A stretch of DNA of 64,000 nucleotides from a bacterium. GTDB taxonomy: Bacteria; Myxococcota_A; Polyangia; Nannocystales; Nannocystaceae. Below are positions 1 through 8,478 of the stretch, piece by piece. Both the position numbers and the translations under genes were made by a program. Numbering within the stretch: the stretch's first letter is position 1; the number at the start of each line of letters is the position of its first letter. The stretch is from the NCBI GenBank assembly GCA_024742475.1, contig JANSYI010000002.1, forward strand, positions 1-64,000, read 5' to 3'. Below the pieces are notes generated by a model, which was not told the origin of the DNA, made no database searches, and was given only the letters and a program-made list of their open reading frames with translations.

Positions 1-183
1 GAGGCGAGCCTTGGCTCGTCCGCTCGTGTTGGTTCAGGGAGGCTCAGACGGCCTCGCACCTGGCCCCGAGGATCAGGTGCATACGTCCCTGAGGAACAGG
101 TGGAGCGTGGCACAGAGCGCGGCCCGAGACCCGGAACTCACCGCCGCAGCGACCAAACCGGATAGGACCAGTGCATTGCTTCC

Positions 184-236
184 GGACTGGTTCAGGTTCC
201 CGGACTGGTTCAGGTTCCGGACTGGTTCAGGTTCCC
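184..236. repeat. Three tandem copies of a 17-18 bp repeat
   Basis: Three near-identical units of the form ggactggttcaggttcc(c) lie head to tail at 184-201, 202-218 and 219-236. The third unit contains the stop codon of the minus-strand lipoprotein gene that ends at 227, so the last codons and stop of that gene fall inside the repeat. Copy number probably varies by slippage. There are no spacers, so it is not a CRISPR array. Confidence 0.9.
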
Positions 237-985
237 GGTGCGCACGGTGCAACGAGCGTGCGGAACGCGTAGTCGATGTCTTCGCCCAGCGACCCACGCC
301 CCCCCGCGTACGCGTCGGAGTTCATGTAGCGAACCCAGCCGATGTTCATCTCCGACGCGCTGAAGCGGATGGTGTAGACGCTCCCCTGTGCGAGCACGAC
401 CGGGGGTTCCAGCGAGAACTGCTGGAAGTCCCCGAGGTTCGGCGTGTACACGACCTCCATCGCCGACAGCTCCCCACCGCCGGTGCCCTCGCCTTCGTAG
501 ATGCGCAGCATCCCCGAGCCTGCGGTCTCTCCCAGAGGCGACGAGACGGCGAGGTCGACACGGACGAGACCGCCCGAGGCTCCTGCCGTGAAGGACTGCC
601 ACTGATCTGCCGAGCCCCCTGCGGAGTCCCAGTCCTCGACCGCCTGGTCGGGCTCCCCGCCTCCGGCCGCCGTGCAGGTGCAAGAACCGTCGTCGAGTGT
701 CGCGAGCGGGGCGAAGTTCGACGCAGCGGGATTGGTGCATCCCACACAGGGTCCGCCGGGTCCCTCGCACACACCACACTCATCCTCGACGGCGTTGCCG
801 CCCGGTGTTCCCGCGCAGTCGAGCTCCGAAGACGTCGACCCATCTTCGGACGTTTCGGTCGAGGACTCAGACGCCTCTCCCGACGACCCGGCTGCCGCGC
901 TCGCGGTCGACGATGACGCATCGGAGAAGCACCCCGCCGCTGCGGACAGTACTCCCAGGAGAGACGCGATCACGAGGAGACGCAT
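227..985 (-). CDS. Ser-rich lipoprotein with a Cys-rich DECGVC/DDGSC module
   Basis: This 252-residue protein has a signal peptide with lipobox AAAGC (about residues 15-19), followed by a Ser/Thr/Glu-rich linker of about 40 residues. A Cys-rich module follows with the motifs DECGVC, GCTNPAASNF and DDGSC. That module is known from secreted proteins of marine bacteria and myxobacteria and is usually repeated; here it occurs once. The rest looks like a beta-sandwich (QSFTAG, LRIYEGEG) of the sort seen in surface proteins. The likely place is the outer membrane or cell surface; no enzymatic motif is visible. A TAGGAT hexamer ends 6 nt before the ATG, with TTGGCC 16 nt further up, so the mRNA is probably leaderless. 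The stop lies in a tandem repeat. Confidence 0.8.
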   Translation of the reverse strand: MRLLVIASLLGVLSAAAGCFSDASSSTASAAAGSSGEASESSTETSEDGSTSSELDCAGTPGGNAVEDECGVCEGPGGPCVGCTNPAASNFAPLATLDDGSCTCTAAGGGEPDQAVEDWDSAGGSADQWQSFTAGASGGLVRVDLAVSSPLGETAGSGMLRIYEGEGTGGGELSAMEVVYTPNLGDFQQFSLEPPVVLAQGSVYTIRFSASEMNIGWVRYMNSDAYAGGRGSLGEDIDYAFRTLVAPCAPGT

Positions 986-991
986 TCGGAG

Positions 992-1019
992 ATCCTACCC
1001 CAGCCGACTCACGGGCCAA
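992..1019 (-). promoter_or_regulatory. Predicted promoter of the 227-985 gene (TTGGCC-N16-TAGGAT)
   Basis: On the minus strand TTGGCC (1019-1014) and TAGGAT (997-992) are separated by 16 bp. The -10 hexamer ends 6 nt before the ATG at 985, which puts the transcription start at or next to the start codon. The -35 part lies over the end of the preceding gene (stop at 1009-1011). This is a prediction from sequence only. Confidence 0.45.
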
Positions 1020-2208
1020 AGCGATCGGCGGGCAGCTCCAACCCACCGACGAAGTGGCGCGGCTGCTTGCCGTGCGGGACCTTGGTGCGAAAGACGAACA
1101 CGCCCGGCTCGTCCGCCATGTCGTCCTTCATCGCGTCGCACCACTGCGCGTAGTCGGGCCACGCCTGGGCCTCCTCCTCGTGGGTCTCGCACGTGAGCTT
1201 GCCGAGCCCCGTCTTGCGCTTCGGCTTGCCCTCACAGGTCGGGGCGAACTCGGGCCAGGTACGTGACGCCTCCTCGAGCCGCGAGCACCACGGGTCGCGC
1301 TTGCCGAACGGGTCCGCGATGCCGCCGTCGGTGATGACCAACGTGACGAGCGCGCCGAGTTTCTGGTCGCATACGGCAGTAAAGCACCCGTCGGCCCAGT
1401 CCTGGAAGCTGGCGTCGAGGAAGATGTACTCCTCGACTCGGCGCGTTCCGGAGGCCGCCACGTTACGCAGCGCGATACCGCCGGCGCTATGGCCTTCGGC
1501 GGTGACGCGCGCGTCGACCATCGCGCGCGGAATCCCCAGTTCGCCCTCGAAGACGTCGAGCGCCTGATCGAGCATCGGCTCGAACGCGTCGCTGTAGCGG
1601 GCGTCCCCGGGGACCGGCGACATCCACATGCGGTCGTACATCTTGTTGCTCCACCCCTTCCACTGGGGCTCCATGCGCTTGCCAGCGCTGATCGGGTACA
1701 GCAGCGCCACGTTGCGCTCCCTCTTCGACTGGAGTTCGGAGATCGCGTCGATGGTCTGCTGGAGCCGATCCCAGCCGACCCACGACTTCTTGGGTGCGCC
1801 GTTGCTGGGCTCGGCGATGTTCTCGGAGTACGTGCCGTGAAAATGCACCACCAGGTCGAAGGGCTGCTCGGGGCGCACTCCTGGGGGAACGAACAGGACC
1901 GTGTCCCGGCCACCGTTGCCCTCGAGCTGACCAACCCACAGCGCGCCGTCGCTCTCGAGCGCGTCCGCGAACGCGATCAACCCGGGACGAGCGCTGCTCG
2001 AGATCTTCCGCGCCCGCGTCGGCACGTCGGCGCGCGCCTGCGCGGGCTCGGGCTCGGGTTCGGGTGGTGCGACGGCCTCGGGATCCGCCTCGGCCGCGAC
2101 CCGCGGGGCGGGCTGCGGAGCCGCTGCCGGCGTCGCGCTGGGGGTCTCCTCCACCTCGCGCGGAGTGCCGCAGCCGGAGACGAGCAGCGCCAACAGGAGC
2201 CTTCGCAC
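1009..2208 (-). CDS. Lipoprotein with alpha/beta-hydrolase fold
   Basis: The 399-residue product starts MRRLLLALLVSGCG when begun at the GTG at 2208, giving a short signal peptide and lipobox VSGC. An Ala/Pro/Glu-rich linker follows, then a hydrolase-like domain. It has an oxyanion-type segment (VVHFHGTYSEN) and a nucleophile elbow GHSAGG with the expected Ser. The exact family is unclear; a surface-anchored esterase or peptidase is plausible. The start choice is supported by TACACT on the minus strand ending exactly 6 nt before the GTG. A longer reading frame reaching 2361 would overlap the divergent transporter gene and lacks a signal peptide. The gene is 23 nt upstream of the next lipoprotein gene on the same strand. 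Confidence 0.8.
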   Translation of the reverse strand: MRRLLLALLVSGCGTPREVEETPSATPAAAPQPAPRVAAEADPEAVAPPEPEPEPAQARADVPTRARKISSSARPGLIAFADALESDGALWVGQLEGNGGRDTVLFVPPGVRPEQPFDLVVHFHGTYSENIAEPSNGAPKKSWVGWDRLQQTIDAISELQSKRERNVALLYPISAGKRMEPQWKGWSNKMYDRMWMSPVPGDARYSDAFEPMLDQALDVFEGELGIPRAMVDARVTAEGHSAGGIALRNVAASGTRRVEEYIFLDASFQDWADGCFTAVCDQKLGALVTLVITDGGIADPFGKRDPWCSRLEEASRTWPEFAPTCEGKPKRKTGLGKLTCETHEEEAQAWPDYAQWCDAMKDDMADEPGVFVFRTKVPHGKQPRHFVGGLELPADRFGP

Positions 2209-2245
2209 CCGGGCAGTGTAGCCCCTGGGCGCCCAGGCAGGCACC

Positions 2246-3652
2246 ATGGCGCCGATGAGTGCGTCAGCGACGAAGACGGGATTCTCGCGTGCGTTTTGGG
2301 TCGCCAACGTGGTCGAGCTGCTCGAACGCGCCGCCTGGTACGGGGTCTTCGTCGCGATCACCCTCTACCTCAGCCGCATTCTGGCGTTCTCGGACATCGA
2401 AGCCGCGACCGTCTCGGGCGTGTTTTCGGCCGGGCTCTACCTGCTGCCCACGTTCTCGGGCGCCTACGCCGACCGCATCGGCTTTCGCCGCGCGCTCCTG
2501 CTGGCCTTTGGGCTGCTCACCCTCGGCTACGGCGGCATGTGGCTGCTCCCCACCCTGCTCGAGGGCGCCGACCTGGTCACCTATGGCCGCGAGGTGGAGT
2601 TCACGGGCCTCGAGACCTCGAGTCACAAGTGGCTGTTCGTGCCCGTGATGCTGCTGGTGATGGTCGGCGGCTCCTTCATCAAGTCCGTCATCACCGGGAC
2701 GGTCGCCAAGGAGACCACCGCGGCCAACCGCGCCAGGGGCTACTCGATCTTCTACGCGCTGGTGAACATCGGGGCCTTCGGCGGAAAGACGGTCGTCAAG
2801 CCGCTGCGTGAGGGCATGGGCAACGAGGGGCTCGTCGTGCTCAACCTATTCGCGGCGAGCATGACTGCGGTCGCGTTCGTCTTGGTGCTGCTGCTCTACA
2901 AGGCCCGCCCCGGCCAAGGCGAGGGCAAGACGATCGGCGAGCTATGGTCCGCCTTGGTCCGCGTCCTCTCGCAGGGCCGGCTCGTGCTGCTCATCGTCAT
3001 CATCACCGGGTTTTGGATGGTGCAACACCAGCTGTACGCCACCATGCCCAAGTACGTGCTGCGGATGGCGGGCGAGGATGCGTCGCCGTCGTGGTACGCC
3101 AACGTGAACCCGGCCACCGTCGTCATCACGATCGGGGCCGTCACCGCCTTGATGAAGAATCGGTCGGCGCTCACGTCGATGACGGTCGGCATGTTCGTCA
3201 TGCCCGTCTCGGCGTTCGCGATGGCGGCGGGCAACATGACCGACGGCAGCGAGATCCTGGGCATGCACCCCGTCGCGCTCATGATGATCGTCGGCATCAT
3301 GTTTCAAGGCCTCGCCGAGAGCTTCATCTCTCCGCGGTTCCTCGAGTACTTCTCGCTGCAGGCGCCGCAGGGCGAAGAGGGCCTCTACCTGGGATTCAGC
3401 CACCTGCACTCGTTCCTCGCCTCGCTACTGGGCTTCATCACCTCGGGGTTCCTGCTCGACGCGTTCTGCCCCGACCCCAAGACCCTCACCGAGGCCGAAC
3501 AAGCGCAGCGGCTCGCTTCGCTGGCCGGCAGCGGAGCCATGCCCGAGGCCTACGCCCACGCCCACTACATCTGGTTCGTCTTCGTCGGCATCGCGTCGGT
3601 GGCTGCGGTCTCGCTCGTCGTCTACGGTCGAGTGATGCGCGGTCGGCAGTAG
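2246..3652 (+). CDS. POT/PTR2-like major facilitator transporter
   Basis: This 468-residue protein has about 12 hydrophobic segments. Near the N-terminus, ELLERAAWYG matches the ExxER-x-x-YG signature of proton-coupled oligopeptide transporters. Around residue 170, GYSIFYALVNIGA matches the FYxxIN(x)G signature of the same family. Between helices 2 and 3 the sequence YADRIGFRRA is the usual MFS loop motif. It probably imports or exports small peptides or similar solutes across the inner membrane, driven by protons; the substrate cannot be read from sequence. The N-terminal part (MAPMSASATKTG) allows a start at 2246 or 2255. It is divergent from the lipoprotein gene that starts at 2208. Confidence 0.85.
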   Translation: MAPMSASATKTGFSRAFWVANVVELLERAAWYGVFVAITLYLSRILAFSDIEAATVSGVFSAGLYLLPTFSGAYADRIGFRRALLLAFGLLTLGYGGMWLLPTLLEGADLVTYGREVEFTGLETSSHKWLFVPVMLLVMVGGSFIKSVITGTVAKETTAANRARGYSIFYALVNIGAFGGKTVVKPLREGMGNEGLVVLNLFAASMTAVAFVLVLLLYKARPGQGEGKTIGELWSALVRVLSQGRLVLLIVIITGFWMVQHQLYATMPKYVLRMAGEDASPSWYANVNPATVVITIGAVTALMKNRSALTSMTVGMFVMPVSAFAMAAGNMTDGSEILGMHPVALMMIVGIMFQGLAESFISPRFLEYFSLQAPQGEEGLYLGFSHLHSFLASLLGFITSGFLLDAFCPDPKTLTEAEQAQRLASLAGSGAMPEAYAHAHYIWFVFVGIASVAAVSLVVYGRVMRGRQ

Positions 3653-3685
3653 CCGCGCGTCGGCCCGAGACGGTACGGTGCGCAC

Positions 3686-4978
3686 ATGATCGAGTCGTCG
3701 AGGCCACGCGTCGCCATCGTTGGCTCGGGCATCGCCGGGCTGTCCGCAGCCCTCGGGCTGCAAGACGCGTGCGACGTGATCGTCTTCGAGAAGCGCAGCC
3801 GCGTGGGAGGCCACATCCTGCCCGTCGCGGTGGAGGACCCCCGGGGCGCCAGCGCGGCGGTGGACACCGGCTTCGTCGTGTTCGTGCCCGAGACCTATCC
3901 TCGTTTCGTCTCCCTTCTCGACTGGCTCGAGGTCCCGCACGCATCGGCGAAGACGCCGTTTCGAATCACCGATGACGTCCGCGCGTTGTCCTTCCCCGCG
4001 GCCGAGCTGCTGCCGCTGTGTGGCAGGGCGATTCCCAAGGCGTGCCGCCGCGACCTGCTCCGGGTGTACCAGGCGCTTCAGCGGATCCGCGCCGAAGGAC
4101 TCGGATGGCTGGACAACGTGTCGGTGCAAGCGTGGGCCGAGGCGCAGGGCTTTCAGCCCGAGTCCGTCGAGCTGGGTGTGGTCCCGTGGGTGGCCAGCTT
4201 CTGGGGGCTCCGCCCGCAGACGGTGCTGTCGGTCTCCGCTCCCGTCGCGCTCCGGGAGATTGCGCGTAACGCCGGGCACGGGACGATGCACCGCGTCGTC
4301 CCCGATACGCAGCGCTACCTCGACGTCCTGCGCCAGCGGGTGACCGCGCAGGTCCGCCACGTCGAGGTCGAGTCGATCGCCCTCGATGCCGCCCCCGCCG
4401 TCCTCACGCGCGAGGGCGCGGAGCGCTTCGACCACGTCGTCGTGTCCACCGACGCGATGGATGCCCGCCGACTGCTCGCCAACGTGCCCGGCGTCTCCGA
4501 TGGGCTGGCGCCGATCCGCTACGAAGACACCGTCGCCGTGGTGCACCACGACGCCAGCCTCCTGCCCGCGTCCAAGGCGAAGTGGTGCACGTTCCACCAC
4601 CGACGTCGGCGTCAAGGCAACGCGACGCACGCGTTCACGACGTGGGTGTTCGACCTGTTGCACGAGTGGACCGACGACCCCACGCGCATCGACACCCCCA
4701 CCCTGCTCACCACCGGTTCGCCCGAGCTGCTCGAGTCCGGCTGCATCGACTCCGAGCAGATCCTCGAGGTGTTCGAACACCGCCACCTCGTGTCCACACC
4801 GCAGGTCGTCGATACGCTTCCGACCCTCCCAGGCCTGTGCAAAGGACACCCCGTCACGCTGGCCGCATCGTACTTGGGGCTGGGCGCGCTGCATGAAGAC
4901 GCACTCATCGCCGGCACCACCGGCGCGGACCGGGTGCGGGCCGCACTGAACCTCCCGCCGATGCGCTGGCCGTTTTAG
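3686..4978 (+). CDS. FAD-dependent oxidoreductase, COG2907 family
   Basis: This 430-residue protein begins with a Rossmann dinucleotide site (VAIVGSGIAGLSAA, residues 9-22), then VFEKRSRVGGH. The segment VDTGFVVFVPETYPRF is characteristic of COG2907 flavoproteins. Those are often encoded next to cyclopropane-fatty-acid synthases and thought to act on lipids, but no such neighbour is present here. The product is probably cytosolic or membrane-associated. TACGGT ends 6 nt before the ATG, suggesting a leaderless transcript. The 3' end overlaps the convergent halogenase-like gene by 74 nt (4905-4978), which is unusually long. Confidence 0.85.
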   Translation: MIESSRPRVAIVGSGIAGLSAALGLQDACDVIVFEKRSRVGGHILPVAVEDPRGASAAVDTGFVVFVPETYPRFVSLLDWLEVPHASAKTPFRITDDVRALSFPAAELLPLCGRAIPKACRRDLLRVYQALQRIRAEGLGWLDNVSVQAWAEAQGFQPESVELGVVPWVASFWGLRPQTVLSVSAPVALREIARNAGHGTMHRVVPDTQRYLDVLRQRVTAQVRHVEVESIALDAAPAVLTREGAERFDHVVVSTDAMDARRLLANVPGVSDGLAPIRYEDTVAVVHHDASLLPASKAKWCTFHHRRRRQGNATHAFTTWVFDLLHEWTDDPTRIDTPTLLTTGSPELLESGCIDSEQILEVFEHRHLVSTPQVVDTLPTLPGLCKGHPVTLAASYLGLGALHEDALIAGTTGADRVRAALNLPPMRWPF

Positions 4979-6650
4979 CAGCCGCCCGCACGGTGTAGAC
5001 GCCGTCGCGGAGGTCGGTGCGTTTGGCGAGAAACGCCTCGAGGCTGCCCAGCATGTCGAGGTTGCTCGTCTGCACGACTTCATCGTCGTCACTCAGCGCG
5101 AGCTTGTACGGGTTGATCTCCTCGGCCCGACCCGTGGCACGCTGGTAGAGCCACACGTGGATCTGCTCGAGGACCTTGCGGTTCTCTCGCATGACGTGGA
5201 CGAGCTCGTCGTCTGTGTAGGCGCGCGCCAGATCCGTCTGCCACCGCGTCAGGTAGCCCAACGCGTGATAGTTCAGCATGCCCTCGGCGCGCCCGCGGCC
5301 CTGGTCTCGTTGCGCCCACGCGCGAAAGAACGCCTGCGCGAGCCCCCCCAGCCGCGCAACCTTGACCATCTCTACCGTCACGCGGCGGAGGAAGTCGGGT
5401 TGCGTCAGCTTGCGCTGGAAGAACAAGAGCGCCGTGGAGGCCCAGTAGGCAGAGTAGTCGTAGACGATCTTCAAGCTCGCGACCTGAGCGTTGCCGAACA
5501 TCGCGTACTGCCCCTCGTACAGCGACAGGAACGAGCGGTACAACGAGAGATACTGGCGGTTGAAGCCGAAGGCCAAGCGGCTGATGTCATCCCCAGCGGC
5601 ATCCTTGGCCACCAGCTCGGTGATGAAGTCGTTGCTGAACGCGATGAAGTCGGACCCGGGAGAGTAGAACGGATCCACGAACACCCCGGCCTCCCCCGTC
5701 AGCGCCCAGCGGTGTTTGGAGAAGACCTGCTTGGCCCCGTACGAGAAGTTCTTCTGCGTTCGGAAGTCGAGGCGAGCCTCGGCGTGTGGCGCGATCATCT
5801 CGGCTGTCGCGGGCTCGTACTCGGCCAACCACGCCTGCATCTTCTCCCACGTGTTGTACGTGTCGAAGGGGTGGACCGCGGCGTCGGCGACGAGGCCGAT
5901 GCTGATGCTGCCGTCGGCCAGCGGGATCCACCACAGCCAGTAGCCCTCGCCCATGAAGTGGTTGGTGCTGAGCCGACGCATGCCGAAGGGCACGCGCCGC
6001 CTCCAGGCGTCGTCCGTCGACATGTCGTCGACCGCCAGAGGCCTGGCGATGCGAAACCACGCCGACGAGGCGACGTGGCCGTTGCCTTCGACGAGACCAA
6101 GCTTGCGCTTGAGGAAGCTGCGCCGCCCCGTCGCGTCGATCACCCACCGGGCTCGCCAGGCCCTTTGGTCCTCCGCAACCACCGTGTGCGCAGCGTCGTC
6201 CTCCGAGAGTTCCACGTCACGAACCCGAACGCCTTCTTCGAGGACGACCCCCAGCGCGCGCGCCTGCTCGGCCATCACGTTCTCCTGGGCACCACGATCG
6301 AAGTTCGTGCTGCCGACGGCGTGATAGTGCCTCAGGCCGAGCTCGGGGCGCGCTTCGACGATCGCGTTGTTGGAGCAGGGGAAGAAGTAGCGCAGGCCGA
6401 GCTTGGGGATCCGGGCGCGGCTCAGCGGGCCCGCGAGGCCGAGGACGTGGTTGTAGTAGTGCGACCCGACCTCGACCGTGGACTCGCCGACCTTGTGGGC
6501 GGCGCTGGGCACCGGAAACGCACCGCGCTCGAGCACCACGACCCGCAGCGCGTCGTTGCGCTGGCGGAGCTGGATGGCGAGCGCGAGGCCAGCCAGCCCT
6601 GCTCCGAGAATGACGACGTCGTCAGGGGAGGTTCCGCAGTCGTCGGGCAT
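4905..6650 (-). CDS. Flavin-dependent halogenase-like FAD oxidoreductase
   Basis: The 581-residue protein has an FAD-binding GAGLAG at residues 16-21 and GEST at 55-58. WLWWIP at 238-243 fits the WxWxIP motif of flavin-dependent halogenases (tryptophan-halogenase family). IDATGRRS near 171-178 is the second FAD motif of this group. Whether it halogenates cannot be decided, since many relatives with these motifs are other monooxygenases. The C-terminal 25 residues (Ala/Ser/Pro/Arg-rich) are encoded opposite the end of the COG2907 gene and look like a read-on tail. It is the third gene of a minus-strand operon, 14 nt after recQ. No carrier-protein or biosynthetic cluster is nearby, so it is probably a stand-alone enzyme for a small substrate. 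Confidence 0.8.
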   Translation of the reverse strand: MPDDCGTSPDDVVILGAGLAGLALAIQLRQRNDALRVVVLERGAFPVPSAAHKVGESTVEVGSHYYNHVLGLAGPLSRARIPKLGLRYFFPCSNNAIVEARPELGLRHYHAVGSTNFDRGAQENVMAEQARALGVVLEEGVRVRDVELSEDDAAHTVVAEDQRAWRARWVIDATGRRSFLKRKLGLVEGNGHVASSAWFRIARPLAVDDMSTDDAWRRRVPFGMRRLSTNHFMGEGYWLWWIPLADGSISIGLVADAAVHPFDTYNTWEKMQAWLAEYEPATAEMIAPHAEARLDFRTQKNFSYGAKQVFSKHRWALTGEAGVFVDPFYSPGSDFIAFSNDFITELVAKDAAGDDISRLAFGFNRQYLSLYRSFLSLYEGQYAMFGNAQVASLKIVYDYSAYWASTALLFFQRKLTQPDFLRRVTVEMVKVARLGGLAQAFFRAWAQRDQGRGRAEGMLNYHALGYLTRWQTDLARAYTDDELVHVMRENRKVLEQIHVWLYQRATGRAEEINPYKLALSDDDEVVQTSNLDMLGSLEAFLAKRTDLRDGVYTVRAAAKTASASAGGSVRPAPGPRRWCRR

Positions 6651-6664
6651 GCGCGCAGGCGAGC

Positions 6665-8476
6665 TTACCCCCTGGCCCGCGAGACCGCATAGCGCTCGAC
6701 GAGCGCCAGTAACTCCTCGCCCATCGCCTCGATCGTCGACTCTCGAAGGCCTGGCACCCGGCGCAGCTCAGCGAGGGTCTGCGGGCGTGCGCGGTCGATG
6801 CCCACGATCGCGCGCCGCGGAAGCAGGGCCGAGGGCCGGACGGCGAGCTCGCGCGCCTTCGCTCGGCAGGCGCGGTCGAGCTCGGGCGCGATCGAGGTCG
6901 CCCCCGAGGTCGGCGGGGGGAGAGCGCGGTCTCGGTACTCGGCGCCCTCTTCGTCGGCGCTCGCCAGCATCACCACGGGGCCTCGCGGTGCCATGCGGCG
7001 TCGGAGGCGTCCCTCGGTGACGAGGTCGTCGATCCCGGCACGCAGTGCGGCGTCGTCGTGCCGCTGCAGCGCGCCGAGCTCGGGCAGCGTGAGCAGGTCG
7101 GCCTTCGACAGCCGCTTGACCTCCCATCCTCGCAGCGCGCGGGACAGCGCCTCGATCGCCACGGGTCGGTCGAGACGTCGGAGCACCCGTACGAGCAGCG
7201 CGCGGTCGGCCTTGGTCAGCGGTTTGCGGCGACGAGGCGCAGGGGCCCGCCGCAGCGACGGTCGGCAAACGTCACAGCGCCCGCACGGGGGCGTGCCCGG
7301 CTGCCCCTCGAGGTACTCGCACAAGGTCTGCTGCCGGCAGATCGTGTCGATGCGCGCGTAGTCTTCGAGAGCGCGAAGCGCTTCGCTCGAGCCGCACAGG
7401 TGCTGCTGGATTCGCACATCCTCGTCGCCGAAGTACAGCACGCACCGCGACGCCTTGCCGTCCCGCCCCGCGCGACCGGCCTCTTGATAGTAGGCCTCGG
7501 GGCTGCCTGGCGCCTGCAGGTGGACGACGAGGCGCACGTCGGGGAGGTCGACGCCCATGCCGAACGCGCTGGTGGCGACGAGGACCCGAGCCTTCGACGT
7601 CTCGAACGCTCGCTGCGCTCGGTCACGACTCGTGGCATCTCGACCCGCGTGATAGCCCACGACCGGATACCCCTCGGCGCGCAGACGATGGGTCACCGCC
7701 TCGACGCGCTCTCGGGTCGCGCAGTAGACGATGGCCCGCCCGGTGCTCGCGACGTCTCGCGGCTTGACGCGGTCGAGCTCGTGGCCGAGCGCCTGCACGC
7801 GATCGTGGTCGTCCTCGAAGGCGCGCACGATGAAGGAGAGGTTCTTTCGAGCGAAGCTGGCGGTGACCTGCTCGGGCTCGCGCATGCGCAGTCGCTGCAC
7901 GATCTCGGCCAGCGTCCGCGGCGTGGCTGTCGCCGTCAGCGCGACCATGGGGACGTCGATCCGCTCCCGCAGCTCGCCGAGTCGGAGGTAGTCCGGCCGA
8001 AAGTCATGCCCCCACTGGCTGATGCAGTGGGCCTCGTCGATGGCGAGCATCGAAACGGGGCTCGCCTCGAGCTGCTGCCGAAACGCCTCGGACGCGGCGC
8101 GCTCGGGCGAGACGTAGAGGAGATCGAGCGCGCCCGACTCGAACGCGTCGGTGGTCGCGATGCGCTGCTCGGGCGTGCGATGGCTGTGTAGCGCGGCAGC
8201 ACGGATTCCCTTTGCGCCGAGCTGACCGACCTGGTCGTCCATGAGCGCGATGAGCGGAGACACCACCACCGCGGTGCCCCGACCCCTTCGGCGCGCGACG
8301 AGGGCGGGAACCTGGAAACACAAGGACTTGCCGCGTCCGGTGGGGAGCAAGACCATGACGTCGCGGCCCGCCACGGCCGCCTTGACCGCGTCACGCTGAC
8401 CGGGTCTGAACCTCGGGTGACCGAACACCTCGCGCAACACGGCGGAGGCGTCGGCCTGCGATCCCAACCGCGGCAC
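6665..8476 (-). CDS. recQ: RecQ-family ATP-dependent DNA helicase
   Basis: This 603-residue protein has helicase motif I (LLPTGRGKS), motif II (AIDEAHCISQWGHDFRPDY) and the RecQ motif VI region (YYQEAGRAGRDG). It also has a zinc-binding segment with CGRCDVC, a winged-helix-like stretch, and an HRDC domain at the C-terminus (about residues 515-600). It would unwind DNA 3' to 5' in recombination and repair. The GTG at 8476 follows the upstream stop codon (8479-8481) by 2 nt, so the two genes are translationally coupled. An upstream in-frame ATG at 9121 lies deep inside the preceding gene, and the residues it would add have no RecQ similarity. Confidence 0.92.
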   Translation of the reverse strand: MPRLGSQADASAVLREVFGHPRFRPGQRDAVKAAVAGRDVMVLLPTGRGKSLCFQVPALVARRRGRGTAVVVSPLIALMDDQVGQLGAKGIRAAALHSHRTPEQRIATTDAFESGALDLLYVSPERAASEAFRQQLEASPVSMLAIDEAHCISQWGHDFRPDYLRLGELRERIDVPMVALTATATPRTLAEIVQRLRMREPEQVTASFARKNLSFIVRAFEDDHDRVQALGHELDRVKPRDVASTGRAIVYCATRERVEAVTHRLRAEGYPVVGYHAGRDATSRDRAQRAFETSKARVLVATSAFGMGVDLPDVRLVVHLQAPGSPEAYYQEAGRAGRDGKASRCVLYFGDEDVRIQQHLCGSSEALRALEDYARIDTICRQQTLCEYLEGQPGTPPCGRCDVCRPSLRRAPAPRRRKPLTKADRALLVRVLRRLDRPVAIEALSRALRGWEVKRLSKADLLTLPELGALQRHDDAALRAGIDDLVTEGRLRRRMAPRGPVVMLASADEEGAEYRDRALPPPTSGATSIAPELDRACRAKARELAVRPSALLPRRAIVGIDRARPQTLAELRRVPGLRESTIEAMGEELLALVERYAVSRARG

Positions 8477-8478
8477 GC

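Noticed and set aside
184..236. CRISPR-like repeat
   Set aside because: Units are 17-18 bp, directly adjacent and without spacers; no cas genes are present.
73..297. Small minus-strand ORF of 74 codons over the tandem repeat
   Set aside because: It overlaps the end of the lipoprotein gene, contains the repeat in translation (NLNQSG) and has no family or ribosome binding site.
3425..5092. Minus-strand open frame of 555 codons across the transporter end and the COG2907 gene
   Set aside because: No recognisable domain; the plus-strand genes are clear.
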